The notes: generated from the sequence alone by a model not told the origin. Positions 42,474 to 51,817 are shown, numbered from the stretch's first letter. The stretch: 64,000 nt of DNA from an uncultured Bacteroidia bacterium (GCA_902776565.1 CACYQN010000008.1:1-64000); one strand, 5' to 3'. Made by a program: numbers and translations.

Positions 42474-43007
42474 TCATTCTTTGACATTCCATTTGGCAGG
42501 ATTTTCCTTTATGTAATTTACGGTTTTGCAATATTCATCGTCGTTACGAATAATGTGTTCGTAATAATTGCGTTGCCAGACGGGTGTGCCTGACGTTTGA
42601 CGCAATTCGTTGATTTTCCGTGCCGAAAATGTTTTTAATGCACGAACAAATTCGGTAAGGCCGTGTTTCATGGGTTGCGTATCCGTAGGGGACGGTTTGA
42701 AACCATCCCCTACGGATGCATTGCCATCATTATGTCCATTGTCGATTTGTATAATCGCATGAAAATGGTCGGGCATGACAATATGTTCGTGCAGAACGAT
42801 GTTCGTGTAATGCGAAGGCAATCCGTTCCATACCGATTCAAGGATTTCTCCATATTCGTTTTTCTGCATTTTACCATCCTTTATTTCCCCGAACAGACAT
42901 TTTCTGTCCTTGGTGCAGATTGTCACATAATACAATCCGTTTCGCGAATAATCGTAACCTTTCAGGCGGATTGCCTTACGGCGCGGTTTGTTGTAATCGA
43001 ACGGCAT
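42474..43007 (-). CDS. REP-associated tyrosine transposase (RAYT, Y1 type)
   Basis: A 177-aa single-strand transposase of the IS200/RAYT group. The HUH motif is HFH (81-83) in EHIVMPDHFHAIIQ and the nucleophile is Tyr148 or Tyr149 in WQRNYYEHIIRN. RAYTs mobilise or spread palindromic REP sequences. Residues 97-109 (around VGDGFKPSPT) are an insertion encoded by a 37-bp near-perfect palindrome, itself REP-like. The N-terminal RRKAIRLKGYDYSRNGLYYVTICT is the standard family start. The gene is intact and bounded by no IS ends, as usual for domesticated RAYTs. Confidence 0.9.
   Translation of the reverse strand: MPFDYNKPRRKAIRLKGYDYSRNGLYYVTICTKDRKCLFGEIKDGKMQKNEYGEILESVWNGLPSHYTNIVLHEHIVMPDHFHAIIQIDNGHNDGNASVGDGFKPSPTDTQPMKHGLTEFVRALKTFSARKINELRQTSGTPVWQRNYYEHIIRNDDEYCKTVNYIKENPAKWNVKE
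42681..42717. repeat. REP-like palindrome inside the RAYT gene (family D)
   Basis: Two 18-bp arms, beginning ATCCGTAGGGGA and ending TCCCCTACGGAT, differ at one position (C versus T) around a central G. The length of 37 bp preserves the RAYT frame and encodes the VGDGFKPSPT insertion. Confidence 0.85.
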
Positions 43008-43042
43008 AATCGTGCAAAATTTATCGCAAATATAAATAAAAA

Positions 43043-43072
43043 AAGGAACACACCATTTTTGATGTATTCCTT
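43043..43072 (-). terminator. Possible terminator of the FISUMP lipoprotein gene
   Basis: Arms AAGGAACACA and TGTATTCCTT pair at 9 of 10 positions and, on the minus strand, lead into a T-rich stretch. It is 122 bp past the lipoprotein stop and resembles the hairpin at 892-929. Confidence 0.4.
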
Positions 43073-43194
43073 GTATTTTGCTGAGTTGTGCAAGGTGAAG
43101 TCTTTAGAATCTCGCGATTGATATTTTATAACTATTTTTTACTCCACAATTTTTTATTGTAATAGATTCACATGCAATTTCATTCCCTACGTCA

Positions 43195-44742
43195 CTATTG
43201 ATTGCAAACAGCACGAACGGAGTATCCACAGGAGCGTTCGGTGTGGGTCATGTACGTAGGCGTATCGAAAAAGAAGTAGTAGAAGTACGCGAAGGTCGGA
43301 CTCTCTGGGTTAATAGAACTCGACAGATAGTAGCCGCAGTCGCCATAACATTCTTCGATACTATTATTGTAGCGGTAGCCAGCAAGGGGCAGGAAGATGG
43401 AGTTGCCGTTAGGTCCTGTAAACAAGCATCCGTTTACTCCGTTCTGGGTTATCCAAGTTTCAGTACAGTTAATTTTCAGTTCAACCATTTCACCATAGGT
43501 CGGCATTCTCCAGCCGGAGCCCCAGTTGACAGTTGCAGCATCGTCGGTTGTTTCCAAGGTAGTAAACCCGTCGGTAAAGCCGTTGTAACCGTCTCTTGCA
43601 ACAGTGCAATATTTAGTTAATTTATCATCAGAATAAGAATCACTTTCTGCATATATATAGGTTTCCCAGTTGTAAGTTTCCTTAGGTGTGGTTTCTCCCC
43701 AGGCATAGTAGTTGCCGTAACCTTCGGGGGTGTCAGCTCCTACATTGCAGGTTGCCCATTTCGCACCAGAGGGCAAGCCTAGGTCAACATAATTGTGACC
43801 ATTGAGAATTCCATTGCCTACTGTTTGCGCTCCGCTCCCAGTTTCACTACCCTCTTGTCCACCATATCTATTGCAGACAGGACGCACGGACATATTTAAT
43901 CTGCCTTGTTGTTCACAAATCGTAGCATAGTGCGATATATGGAGGTTCCACGGCATATTGTAGGCGCCACTTCCAAACGAACTCGACCAGTAGCACCCCT
44001 CGGAACCTGCATCGTAGAGATCACCCAATAGAGAGCCTGCAAATGGAAGAAAAATAGAGTTGCCATTGTTATTGCTTTTAAACAATATTCCGTTTATGTC
44101 GTTCAGGGTTGTATCTTTTTTATAGCAGTAATATAATAGCTCCTCCATTTCTTCCTTCGTCGGCATTCTCCAACCATTGCCCCAATAGGCAGTAGCCGCA
44201 TCGGCACTTGACGGAAGAGTGGTAGTAAAGTCAGTATAATAATAATTAGGGTCATTGAATCTGGTTCCACCCCACGGAAAATAATGGCCATAGCCTTCTG
44301 GGGTATTTGCGCCTACATTGCAAGTCGCCCACTTGGTACCACTCGGCAAGCCGAGGTCAACGTATTCGTGACCATTGAGAACACCATTGCCTCCAGCATG
44401 TGTTCCACTGCCCGATTGTCCACCACCAGATGTACCATTGCTTGTCCATTGCGCATACAAGGTCATGTCTGAAGTTACGGTTATTGTCTGCCCGTTGGTA
44501 TATGCTGTGCCATTGCCAGCCTGCATAGTATTCCAGCCAGAGAATGTGTAGCCGTCACGAGTATAGGCGTTTTGTGTAAGAGCCTGAGGTACTCCGACAT
44601 CAAACAACTGCGACTGCATACGACCGCTACCACCGTTGGCATCGAAACTCACAATATAGGTATCGTCCCTATCGCAACTAAACAATGCCAATGTGGCAAA
44701 CATCAAAATGATGCTAAGTTCTAATAATGTCTTTTTTTTCAT
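43195..44742 (-). CDS. Lipoprotein with InlB-type repeat and two FISUMP domains
   Basis: A 515-aa surface lipoprotein. The signal peptide ends ALFSC with the lipidated Cys at about residue 23. An InlB B-repeat (YIVSFDANGGSGRM...DGYTFSGWNT...MTLYAQW) covers residues 28-100; a Ser/Gly linker follows. Two FISUMP-type domains come next, each with NGHEYVDLGLPSGTKWATCNVGA near its start, WRMPT in the middle and a VRPVCN or VRAVCN end; they are a recent internal duplication. Residues around YYWSSS and NSIFLPLAG are conserved family marks. It probably sits on the outer membrane and binds glycans or proteins. Confidence 0.85.
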   Translation of the reverse strand: MKKKTLLELSIILMFATLALFSCDRDDTYIVSFDANGGSGRMQSQLFDVGVPQALTQNAYTRDGYTFSGWNTMQAGNGTAYTNGQTITVTSDMTLYAQWTSNGTSGGGQSGSGTHAGGNGVLNGHEYVDLGLPSGTKWATCNVGANTPEGYGHYFPWGGTRFNDPNYYYTDFTTTLPSSADAATAYWGNGWRMPTKEEMEELLYYCYKKDTTLNDINGILFKSNNNGNSIFLPFAGSLLGDLYDAGSEGCYWSSSFGSGAYNMPWNLHISHYATICEQQGRLNMSVRPVCNRYGGQEGSETGSGAQTVGNGILNGHNYVDLGLPSGAKWATCNVGADTPEGYGNYYAWGETTPKETYNWETYIYAESDSYSDDKLTKYCTVARDGYNGFTDGFTTLETTDDAATVNWGSGWRMPTYGEMVELKINCTETWITQNGVNGCLFTGPNGNSIFLPLAGYRYNNSIEECYGDCGYYLSSSINPESPTFAYFYYFFFDTPTYMTHTERSCGYSVRAVCNQ

Positions 44743-44929
44743 ATTTTTATGTTTAATTACATATTACATTCAGCCATTATAAAAAAGGCAGAACTTTAAA
44801 CTTCAGTATTGCAAGCCGATGCCTACAATACTGCGTATTACACTATGAAGGTTCGTGCAAGACTAACTATTTATTTTACAACGACAGTACTTGCAATAGT
44901 ATATCAAACAATTGCCATTTTCATGCAAC

Positions 44930-45154
44930 CTATTTGCAGTCATATTCTATTGTTTTTCCATCGTAGGAGTCACGATACGAATTTGCCTGACAATTCTCCT
45001 TGTACTCAGCATCGTTAAAATAGTGTACATTCGATTCTTTAACATAAATCTTTTCACCGTTTTCCTTGTACGTACACCTACAAGTTTTACCGCATGATGA
45101 GAATAATACTGCTGCACTTACAGCTACCGCTAAAATTACTAAAAACTTTTTCAT
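44930..45154 (-). CDS. Small lipoprotein
   Basis: A 74-aa protein with a type II signal peptide (MKKFLVILAVAVSAAVLFSSC). The mature part has ~54 residues, four cysteines including CGKTCRC and a C-terminal YDCK, and is otherwise polar and Tyr/Glu-rich. The cysteines could form two disulfides in the periplasm. No family is recognised. It is the last but one gene of a minus-strand series behind the large FISUMP repeat protein. Confidence 0.7.
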   Translation of the reverse strand: MKKFLVILAVAVSAAVLFSSCGKTCRCTYKENGEKIYVKESNVHYFNDAEYKENCQANSYRDSYDGKTIEYDCK

Positions 45155-45213
45155 TGTGTTACTGTTTTTGTTGTTATTAATGTTATTTGTTATACTTGAC
45201 TATGAATTTATCC

Positions 45214-45399
45214 TTACTCTTCGTCTTTACATTCTTTGTTCAATATTCTGGCTCGCTCTTCAGCTTCTTCTCTTGTTGCATACTCTTCTCCCTTGAGTGG
45301 TGTATATCCTATTCCATTAGGATTTCTTCTCGCTACACAATAAGGCAATAAATGCCCAGGTTCTGTAGGCTGGCATATAAATTGGGGCATACGTATCAT
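45214..45399 (-). CDS. Small hypothetical protein
   Basis: A 61-aa ORF, ending in an amphipathic acidic helix (ATREEAEERARILNKECKDEE). The composition looks like a real protein rather than a chance frame, and it starts 4 bp behind the stop of the 148-aa gene. No motif is recognised. Confidence 0.5.
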   Translation of the reverse strand: MIRMPQFICQPTEPGHLLPYCVARRNPNGIGYTPLKGEEYATREEAEERARILNKECKDEE

Positions 45400-45403
45400 T
45401 TCT

Positions 45404-45850
45404 TTATCTGTTTATATTCTTCAAATCGTTATCAATATTTAGAGTAAATATTACTCCTTGACCTTGTTTTAACTTGAAAAAAGCATCAAAAAAATAACCC
45501 AACTCGGAATCGTCAATTAGACTCATACTTTTCATAAATTGAAGTACTTTCTCCCAACTAGTTACTCTTTCTTCTCCAATCTGAATAATTCCACCAATAG
45601 CACTCATTGATAGAATTACAGCCAATTTGCATTTTTTTGAAATTCCAGTATTGACATTAAAATAGTTTGTAATTATCCAGTAGCGAGAAGGCGTTCCATC
45701 TTTTTTCTTGTCAATTATTTTCCCATTTCTCGAAAAATCTTTAAAAACACTATCTATCAATTTATCTTCACAATACTGTAGCAGTTCATTTTTGGTTTGC
45801 TCAGTGATATACAAAATGTCATTTTCAATACCTATGTCTGATTTAATCAT
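45404..45850 (-). CDS. Hypothetical protein
   Basis: A 148-aa soluble protein with no signal peptide. It starts with MIKSDIGIENDILYITEQTKNEL, has a central IITNYFNVNTG strand pair and a hydrophobic CKLAVILSMSAIGGII segment that could be a buried helix. No family is recognised. It is placed between two other small genes of unknown role, 19 bp behind the 98-aa gene, and is more AT-rich than the FISUMP gene upstream. Confidence 0.6.
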   Translation of the reverse strand: MIKSDIGIENDILYITEQTKNELLQYCEDKLIDSVFKDFSRNGKIIDKKKDGTPSRYWIITNYFNVNTGISKKCKLAVILSMSAIGGIIQIGEERVTSWEKVLQFMKSMSLIDDSELGYFFDAFFKLKQGQGVIFTLNIDNDLKNINR

Positions 45851-45869
45851 GGTTACAATTTATTATCAA

Positions 45870-46166
45870 TTATACTCCGAATATCATTTTAAATGATTTA
45901 TTCAGCTGGTCTAATATTCTATGATATAATTCTATGACTTCTTTTTTCAAGAGTTTATCATCATCAATAACAATGGAACTGCTTGATAATTGTGGAATAG
46001 TAATATTATCATCACTATTATCTATTATTAAATTAAGCGTTACGCTTATACAAACAGAATTATTGCTTTGAGAGTCTTTTTGTATAGACCAACAACCCAT
46101 AGGATTTAACTTTTCTTCCAATAACCACTCTTTTACTTTCTTTTTAAATTCTTTTTCTGTGTACAT
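45870..46166 (-). CDS. Hypothetical protein
   Basis: A 98-aa protein beginning MYTEKEFKKKVKEWLLEEKL and ending with a helix (LLKKEVIELYHRILDQLNKSF). The middle is a Ser/Asp-rich beta region. It follows the large FISUMP gene by 50 bp on the same strand. No family is recognised; with the two small genes after it, it may form a little operon. Confidence 0.6.
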   Translation of the reverse strand: MYTEKEFKKKVKEWLLEEKLNPMGCWSIQKDSQSNNSVCISVTLNLIIDNSDDNITIPQLSSSSIVIDDDKLLKKEVIELYHRILDQLNKSFKMIFGV

Positions 46167-46216
46167 ATTTCTAATTAAATTTGTAAAACAATTTTTTATA
46201 AATATTTAATAATCTA

Positions 46217-49200
46217 TTAATTGCGAACGCAACGCACTGAATATCCATTAGATTTAAAAGAAGTATCGCTACTAGACACTGTAGCACTACTAGCCGTAAT
46301 TTTGCGATAATATGCATAAGAAGTAGCAGAAGAATCACGAGTCCAAAAGAATGCTGATGATTTGAAATTATCATGAGTCGGGAGACAATCTGAACATGAA
46401 AAAGTGGCACGACCAGCGGCTCTTGCTCCAAAACCTGTGGAGTTATTCTCAGAAGGAGTATTACCAACTGCACATGATGTTCCACTACTATTCCATTGAC
46501 TATTAGATGCTAATGATTTGGCAATTTTATTGGAAGAACCTCCACACTGGTATTCATTATGAGAACTTAAATAGTTAACAAGTTGCGTCCAATCATTATC
46601 GCTCGGCAACCTCCAACCAGTAGGACAAGCAACTTTTGCAGCAGCCCAATTGTATAGATACCCAAATGTAGTCACATTAGAACTAGCGTTATTAGGATAG
46701 TAGCGATATGAAGTTGAAGATGAAAGAGTATTACTTTCACCCAAAGAAATACTACCCTCATATCGTAAATTCTCTGCCATCCATGTCTGCTCACCAATAG
46801 TAACCGTAGCATAAACATTACCATCGCGCGAATCGGTAAAAGAGCCCTTTGTTTCTAAAAACATTACATTGCCTATTGCAGTACTTGTAGAGTTTGTTGC
46901 ATATGCGCAATAATAATAAGTAGTCCCCAATTCTAATCCCGTAAGATTTGAACTAAAATCATTATTTATGTCTGTAGATAGTACATTGTTCACTAGATTG
47001 TCGGCAGATGTACCCCAGTAGAAACCTCGTGTTATTATCTCAGTACCCCCATCGTCGTTAATATAAGCATTTAGAGTTATTGTATTTGTTGTTGGGAATG
47101 TTGCGAGATTTGTTACAACCGTAGGTGCCGTAAGTGAATTTGTACGGGCAGAAAGGACTTCACCAAGCGTGGTGCCACGCATGTTTGTTGCAACTGCGCA
47201 GTAGTAATATATGGTGTTTACTTCCAAATCGCTTATTGTTGCAGAGAAGTCTGCCGAGGTCTGTTCGGATGCCACGTAGTTTGGCAAATCGTTTTCGGCT
47301 GTGCCCCAGTAGAATCCGCGTGCGGTAACTGTAGCACCACCGTCGCTGGTAATGTTAGCATTTAATGTAAGCGAAGTTCTTGTGTTGTCGGTGGCAGGCA
47401 TGGTTACAACCGTAGGCGCTACAATCTCTACTGTGGTAAACGATTTGGTTTCTCCGTATGCAGTGCCCTGCGTATTGGAGGCGTATGCACGGTAGTAGTA
47501 GGTGGTGTTGTCGTCGAGGTTGGAAATGTTTGTTGTGAGTGTTCCTGCACCCATTCCTAGCGAGATTGTGTTTGCAAGGTTGTCGGCAGAAGTGCCATAC
47601 TGGAATCCTTTGGCTGTAATGGTGGAACCGCCATCGGAAGTAATGTTTCCGTTGAGCGTTGCAGAAGAGATTGTAACATCGGTTGCATCGTTTGTCACAA
47701 CAGTAGGCAAGTAAAATTCAAGGGTTGTAAACTGCATTGCTTGTCCGTAAGCAGTTCCGCGGCTATTGGTCGCAAATGCCTTGTAGTAGTATGTTGTTAC
47801 AGGTGATAGTGATTCAATGTTTACATAGAATACATTTTCTGCTGTTGCCGCGTTTACAGTTTCGTAGGTTGTAAAGTTTGAATACTGGCTGTAAATGAAT
47901 CCCCTTGCCGTAACATCGGTGCCACCGTCGGCAGTGATTTCGCCATTGAGTTTTGCCGAAACGCGTGTAATTTCGGTTGCTGCCCTTGTTTCAACTGTCG
48001 GTGCAAGTATTTCGGGTGTTGTAAAGTTCAAGGTATTGCCGTATGCAGTACCTGCGCTGTTGGTTGCGTATGCCTTGTAATAATATGTTGTGCCGTCGGT
48101 AAGGTTGGAAAGCGATGCATTGAAGTTGCTTGTTCCAATGCCTGCTGTAACTTGTTCGCTTAGGTTGTCGGCGGTAGTTCCCCAATAGAATCCGCGTCCC
48201 GTGATTGTAGCACCACCGTCGGAAACTACTGCGCCATTGATTACCGCTGATGTATAGGTCACGTTGGTTGCCGCGTATGTTTCTACCGACGGATTACCTA
48301 TTGCCAGAGTAGTAAAATTGAGTATTTCGCCGTAGGTTGTTCCAACGCTGTTGGTTGCGTATGCCTTGTAGTAGTATGTAGTGCTAGGTGTAAGTTCTGC
48401 GATATTTGCCGAGAAACTATAGGTTTCGCTGTCGCTTGTAATGGTTGAAGATGTACTAAACAATGGCGATGTGCTATATACAAATCCACGTTCGGTGATT
48501 TCTGCTCCGCCGTCAGAGGTTACAGTTCCGTTTATGGTTGCGCTAGTAACCGTAATGCCGCTTGCTGCAAGGGTTGTAACTGCTGGAGTGAGGTAAGAAT
48601 CAGTGGTAAAAGTCTGCACTTCGCCCAAAGATGTTCCAACTTCATTGGTGGCGTATGCTTTCACATAATATGTTGTGCCTGTATTCAAACCTTCGAGGCT
48701 GTATCCGAAGTTGTTTGAAACAGATGTGCATGTAACAGTTTCGTATGAACCGAACATAGGCGATGTGCTGTAGCGGAAACCACATTCGGTAAACGCAGCT
48801 CCACCGTCGGAGGTTATGCTGCCAGCCAAGGTTGCCGTTGTGTATGTAACGCCTGTAACTGCAAGTGTGTTTACCGTAGGAGCAACAACCGAGGAAGTTG
48901 TAAAGCCCAAAACTTCGCCATATACAGTACCGAGTTCGTCAGTTGCGTACGCACGGAAATAATACGTAGTATTTGCATCAAGTCCAGGTACATTCATTGA
49001 AAATGTTGCATCGTTTGTGTTTACCGGCAGACTTACCGAAAGGTCGTTTTCGGAAACACCGAGCTGGAATCCGCGTGCTGTTACGCTTGCATTGTTTTCG
49101 GTTATGCTGCCGTTAAGCATAGCCGAAGTAATCGTAATGTTGGTTGCGGCAAGTGTTACGACTGTCGGGCGTGAATTATGCGTGAAATTTAGCGTAACAT

Positions 49201-49849
49201 ACTGGCTTGTATTCTGTGGTTGCTCAACGGCGGCACTAGTTACAACTTCGCCAGCAATGGTCGAATAGCCTACATATCGCATATTGTCTCCAGTCTGGAA
49301 TTCATTTGCGGTGGTCAGTTTTGCCATAATGCTGCCCGAAACGCCGGCGTACTTTATGCTGCTTCCGCATCCGCTGCCCATATTTACCATACGTATGGAA
49401 TAGGAACGGCTTCCTACGGTTGCATTGAGTACGTATGTCTGCGGTGCTGCCGCCGAAATGTCGAAGGTATGTACACCTGCATCAAGCGAACCGCTATATT
49501 CGGCATACTGCTTTCCCGAAGCGTCAAGCAGCTGCATACGCACATTTTCGCGTTGAGATACCGAAAGTTCAACGCGAGTTTCGCAGTCGAACGGATTTGG
49601 AATGTTCTGTCCAAGCCCCTGAGTGGCGGCAATGTTTAAGTCAGTACCCACAGTACCACCAAGCACAATAATTGTATCGGGGTATTCCAGCGTTTCGCTC
49701 CAGTTGCGGGTGAGGTTAGTAACTACGACTCTGTCCAAACGGCAATAGTCGGTTCCATTAAGCTGTCCAGTAAAGCGGACAGTGATTTCCTGCGAAAATG
49801 CAATTGTTCCTATTGCCAATAATACCAATAGTAAAACTATCTTTCTCAT
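46217..49849 (-). CDS. Large secreted protein: N-terminal sorting-like domain, eight FN3-like repeats, FISUMP end
   Basis: A 1210-aa protein started at MRKIVLLLVLLAIGTIAFSQ (49849). Residues 79-156 (GQNIPNPFDCETRVEL...GVHTFDI...YSIRMVN) look like a T9SS type A sorting domain but lie at the N-terminus, not at the end. Eight repeats of ~90 residues follow, each with PTV.T..AT.IT..SA.LNG.I..DGG..IT.RGF.YG and NTTYYYRAYATN.-GT.YG, an FN3-like fold. The last ~190 residues are a FISUMP domain (TIGEQTWMAENLRYEG...WRLPSDNDW...SVRCVRN). No C-terminal T9SS tail remains. It is probably an adhesin or glycan binder of the cell surface. Confidence 0.85.
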   Translation of the reverse strand: MRKIVLLLVLLAIGTIAFSQEITVRFTGQLNGTDYCRLDRVVVTNLTRNWSETLEYPDTIIVLGGTVGTDLNIAATQGLGQNIPNPFDCETRVELSVSQRENVRMQLLDASGKQYAEYSGSLDAGVHTFDISAAAPQTYVLNATVGSRSYSIRMVNMGSGCGSSIKYAGVSGSIMAKLTTANEFQTGDNMRYVGYSTIAGEVVTSAAVEQPQNTSQYVTLNFTHNSRPTVVTLAATNITITSAMLNGSITENNASVTARGFQLGVSENDLSVSLPVNTNDATFSMNVPGLDANTTYYFRAYATDELGTVYGEVLGFTTSSVVAPTVNTLAVTGVTYTTATLAGSITSDGGAAFTECGFRYSTSPMFGSYETVTCTSVSNNFGYSLEGLNTGTTYYVKAYATNEVGTSLGEVQTFTTDSYLTPAVTTLAASGITVTSATINGTVTSDGGAEITERGFVYSTSPLFSTSSTITSDSETYSFSANIAELTPSTTYYYKAYATNSVGTTYGEILNFTTLAIGNPSVETYAATNVTYTSAVINGAVVSDGGATITGRGFYWGTTADNLSEQVTAGIGTSNFNASLSNLTDGTTYYYKAYATNSAGTAYGNTLNFTTPEILAPTVETRAATEITRVSAKLNGEITADGGTDVTARGFIYSQYSNFTTYETVNAATAENVFYVNIESLSPVTTYYYKAFATNSRGTAYGQAMQFTTLEFYLPTVVTNDATDVTISSATLNGNITSDGGSTITAKGFQYGTSADNLANTISLGMGAGTLTTNISNLDDNTTYYYRAYASNTQGTAYGETKSFTTVEIVAPTVVTMPATDNTRTSLTLNANITSDGGATVTARGFYWGTAENDLPNYVASEQTSADFSATISDLEVNTIYYYCAVATNMRGTTLGEVLSARTNSLTAPTVVTNLATFPTTNTITLNAYINDDGGTEIITRGFYWGTSADNLVNNVLSTDINNDFSSNLTGLELGTTYYYCAYATNSTSTAIGNVMFLETKGSFTDSRDGNVYATVTIGEQTWMAENLRYEGSISLGESNTLSSSTSYRYYPNNASSNVTTFGYLYNWAAAKVACPTGWRLPSDNDWTQLVNYLSSHNEYQCGGSSNKIAKSLASNSQWNSSGTSCAVGNTPSENNSTGFGARAAGRATFSCSDCLPTHDNFKSSAFFWTRDSSATSYAYYRKITASSATVSSSDTSFKSNGYSVRCVRN

Positions 49850-49871
49850 ATAGCATGCCCTATTATTTTTT

Positions 49872-49887
49872 GTGTCGGGCGCAACCT
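49872..49887 (-). promoter_or_regulatory. 16-mer shared with the leader at 2427-2442
   Basis: AGGTTGCGCCCGACAC on the minus strand, 23 bp before the start codon of the FISUMP repeat gene; the same 16 bases stand 18 bp before the start of the T9SS gene at 2409. The extended hairpin seen there is absent here. Confidence 0.5.
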
Positions 49888-49959
49888 TTAATAACAAGCA
49901 TTTTTACACTAACAAACCCCATTTGAGCAATGCCAAATAACTCAAAATAGAGCAAAGTG

Positions 49960-49967
49960 CAAATTTA
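49960..49967 (-). promoter_or_regulatory. Possible -7 box of the FISUMP repeat gene
   Basis: Minus strand TAAATTTG, giving a leader of about 105 nt that includes the shared 16-mer. Confidence 0.4.
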
Positions 49968-50128
49968 TGGCATACATATCTCCATTTATCATTTCCTCTG
50001 TTGCATATTTTACCCCGAATTTGTGGCAAATTTTACCACACGGGGATTTACGATTGACTATTTACGATTGAGCTGACAAGATGCAAAGGGATTTACGATT
50101 TTAGATTGACGATTTTGCTGATTGTCAA

Positions 50129-50350
50129 TTATCCATTATTAATTGTCAATTTCTCCGAGCATTCCCTCAAGAAATCGTGTCCCAGCAGTTCCGAGATTTT
50201 TATCAGCAAGGCAAGGTCGATGCTCGGCTTTTTCAGCATCTTGTAGGTATTGCTGCGGTCGGAATGTATGGCGGCGGCGAACCAGGTGACCGTCCGTCCC
50301 TGTCGTTTCAGTTCCTGCCTTATCATATTTCCGATGTGAATTTCTTCCAT
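50129..50350 (-). CDS. Small XRE-like HTH protein
   Basis: A 73-aa protein begun at MEEIHIGNMIRQELKRQGRT (50350). A five-helix Cro/XRE fold fits: GNMIRQELKRQGRTVTWFAAAIHSDRSNTYKML is the HTH and SIDLALLIKISELLGHDFLREC the dimer helices. It is one of the small single-domain regulators common in Bacteroidota. The frame that opens at 50410 adds 20 residues of low plausibility. Its target is unknown. The stretch upstream includes a hairpin of CTCACGAC and GTCGCGAG (near 50420-50440). Confidence 0.75.
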   Translation of the reverse strand: MEEIHIGNMIRQELKRQGRTVTWFAAAIHSDRSNTYKMLKKPSIDLALLIKISELLGHDFLRECSEKLTINNG

Positions 50351-50647
50351 AAAAAAATGTCGCGAGCAAATTTTATCTTCTTGGAAGGCCTGGAAAACCT
50401 GAAAAATCAATAAAAAAACTCACGACATAAGTCGCGAGCGTTTCACTTCTATTGATTTTTCTTTTTCAAAGTTCCAGCTTTACCAAGAAAAATAGTTGTT
50501 TAAACGCTATCTTGCTGTATGTTAAATGTTATGTTCTTCTTCCTGTTTCGTAAAATTTTATGGTTAACGGGACAAAAGTAAGGAAAAATATAGAATGTGT
50601 GAAGTTGAGAGAAGAAAATTTATTTTAAATTATTCCGCTATAAGTTT

Positions 50648-50655
50648 TATTTTTG
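50648..50655 (+). promoter_or_regulatory. -7 box of pheS
   Basis: TATTTTTG, 16 bp before the ATG at 50672. Confidence 0.6.
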
Positions 50656-50671
50656 CAAAAATTTTACATCG

Positions 50672-51691
50672 ATGTTAGACCGTATTAGAAAAATAAGCGA
50701 GGAGGTTGCAAATTTCGCACCCAAGGCAATTGAAGAAGTTGAAGATTTCAGAATTAAATACCTGTCGAAGAAGGGCTTGATACCTGCGTTGTTCGACGAT
50801 TTCAGAAATGTTCCAGCCGAACAGAAAAAGGAAGTGGGACAGCGTATAAACGAACTTAAGCAGACAGCACTTGCAAAGTTGGAAGAACTGAAGGCTTCGT
50901 TGCAGGTAAGTGCCGATGGTAAGGTAGAACTAGATCTCAGTCGCCCGGGCGATCCGATGAATCTCGGCTCGCGCCACCCGCTGTCGATAGTAAGAAATGA
51001 AATAGTAAACATTTTCACAAAGATTGGTTTCAGCGTAAACGAAAGCCAAGAAATCGAGGACGATGCTCACTGCTTCGAGAAGATGAACTTCCCGCCCGAC
51101 CATCCGGCTCGTGACATGCAGGATACTTTCTTCATTTCGTCCGACATGAATGTTCTGCTCCGCACCCACACCTCATCGGGACAATCGCGCGAAATGGAAA
51201 CAATGACTCCGCCAATTCGCAGCCTTTCGCCGGGACGAGTTTTCCGCAACGAGGCTATTTCGGCACGCGCTCACTGCCAGTTCCATCAGATTGAAGGTCT
51301 GTATGTTGACAAGAATGTCTCCTTCGCCGACCTCAAGCAGACGCTCGACTACTTTGCAAAGGAATTCTTCGGCGAGAAGTCGCAGATTCGTATGCGTCCG
51401 TCGTATTTCCCGTTCACCGAGCCGTCGGCCGAAGTCGATGTTAGCTGTTCGCTCTGCGGCGGCAAGGGCTGCAATGTGTGCAAGGGTAGCGGCTGGCTCG
51501 AAATTCTCGGCTGCGGTATGGTTCACCCCAATGTCTTCAAGGCTGCTGGCATCGACCCGAAGGTTTATTCAGGCTTCGCATTCGGCATGGGCATCGAGCG
51601 TATCGCCATGTTGCGCTTCGGCGTCAAGGACCTGAGGCTGTTCTTCGAGAACGATATTAGGTTCTTGGAGCAGTTTACGGATGCATATTAA
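50672..51691 (+). CDS. pheS: Phenylalanyl-tRNA synthetase alpha subunit
   Basis: A 339-aa class II synthetase subunit that charges tRNA-Phe together with PheT. Residues 1-90 form the coiled-coil arm; the catalytic part has LGSRHPLS, LLRTHTSSGQ, FRNEAISARAHCQFHQIEGLYV and the C-terminal GFAFGMGIERIAMLRFG. A CSLCGGKGCNVCKG zinc-ribbon-like stretch near residue 255 is seen in many bacterial PheS proteins. pheT is not adjacent, so the subunits are encoded apart. Length is standard. Confidence 0.97.
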   Translation: MLDRIRKISEEVANFAPKAIEEVEDFRIKYLSKKGLIPALFDDFRNVPAEQKKEVGQRINELKQTALAKLEELKASLQVSADGKVELDLSRPGDPMNLGSRHPLSIVRNEIVNIFTKIGFSVNESQEIEDDAHCFEKMNFPPDHPARDMQDTFFISSDMNVLLRTHTSSGQSREMETMTPPIRSLSPGRVFRNEAISARAHCQFHQIEGLYVDKNVSFADLKQTLDYFAKEFFGEKSQIRMRPSYFPFTEPSAEVDVSCSLCGGKGCNVCKGSGWLEILGCGMVHPNVFKAAGIDPKVYSGFAFGMGIERIAMLRFGVKDLRLFFENDIRFLEQFTDAY

Positions 51692-51787
51692 TGTATAATG
51701 GGGCTAAAAGAAGAAAAGGCTAACAGGCTTGCAGGCAAACTTGTTTCTAGCTAACGGTTAGATGCAAAAAATGTATGAATGATAATC

Positions 51788-51817
51788 TGTAGCGGCGCAA
51801 TGCATTGCGCCGCTACA
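51788..51817. repeat. REP-like palindrome, family A, copy 1
   Basis: A 30-bp perfect palindrome made of two TGTAGCGGCGCAATG arms. Its copy at 57746-57773 has one base changed; its GCAATGCATTGC centre is shared with 11074-11093. Confidence 0.85.
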
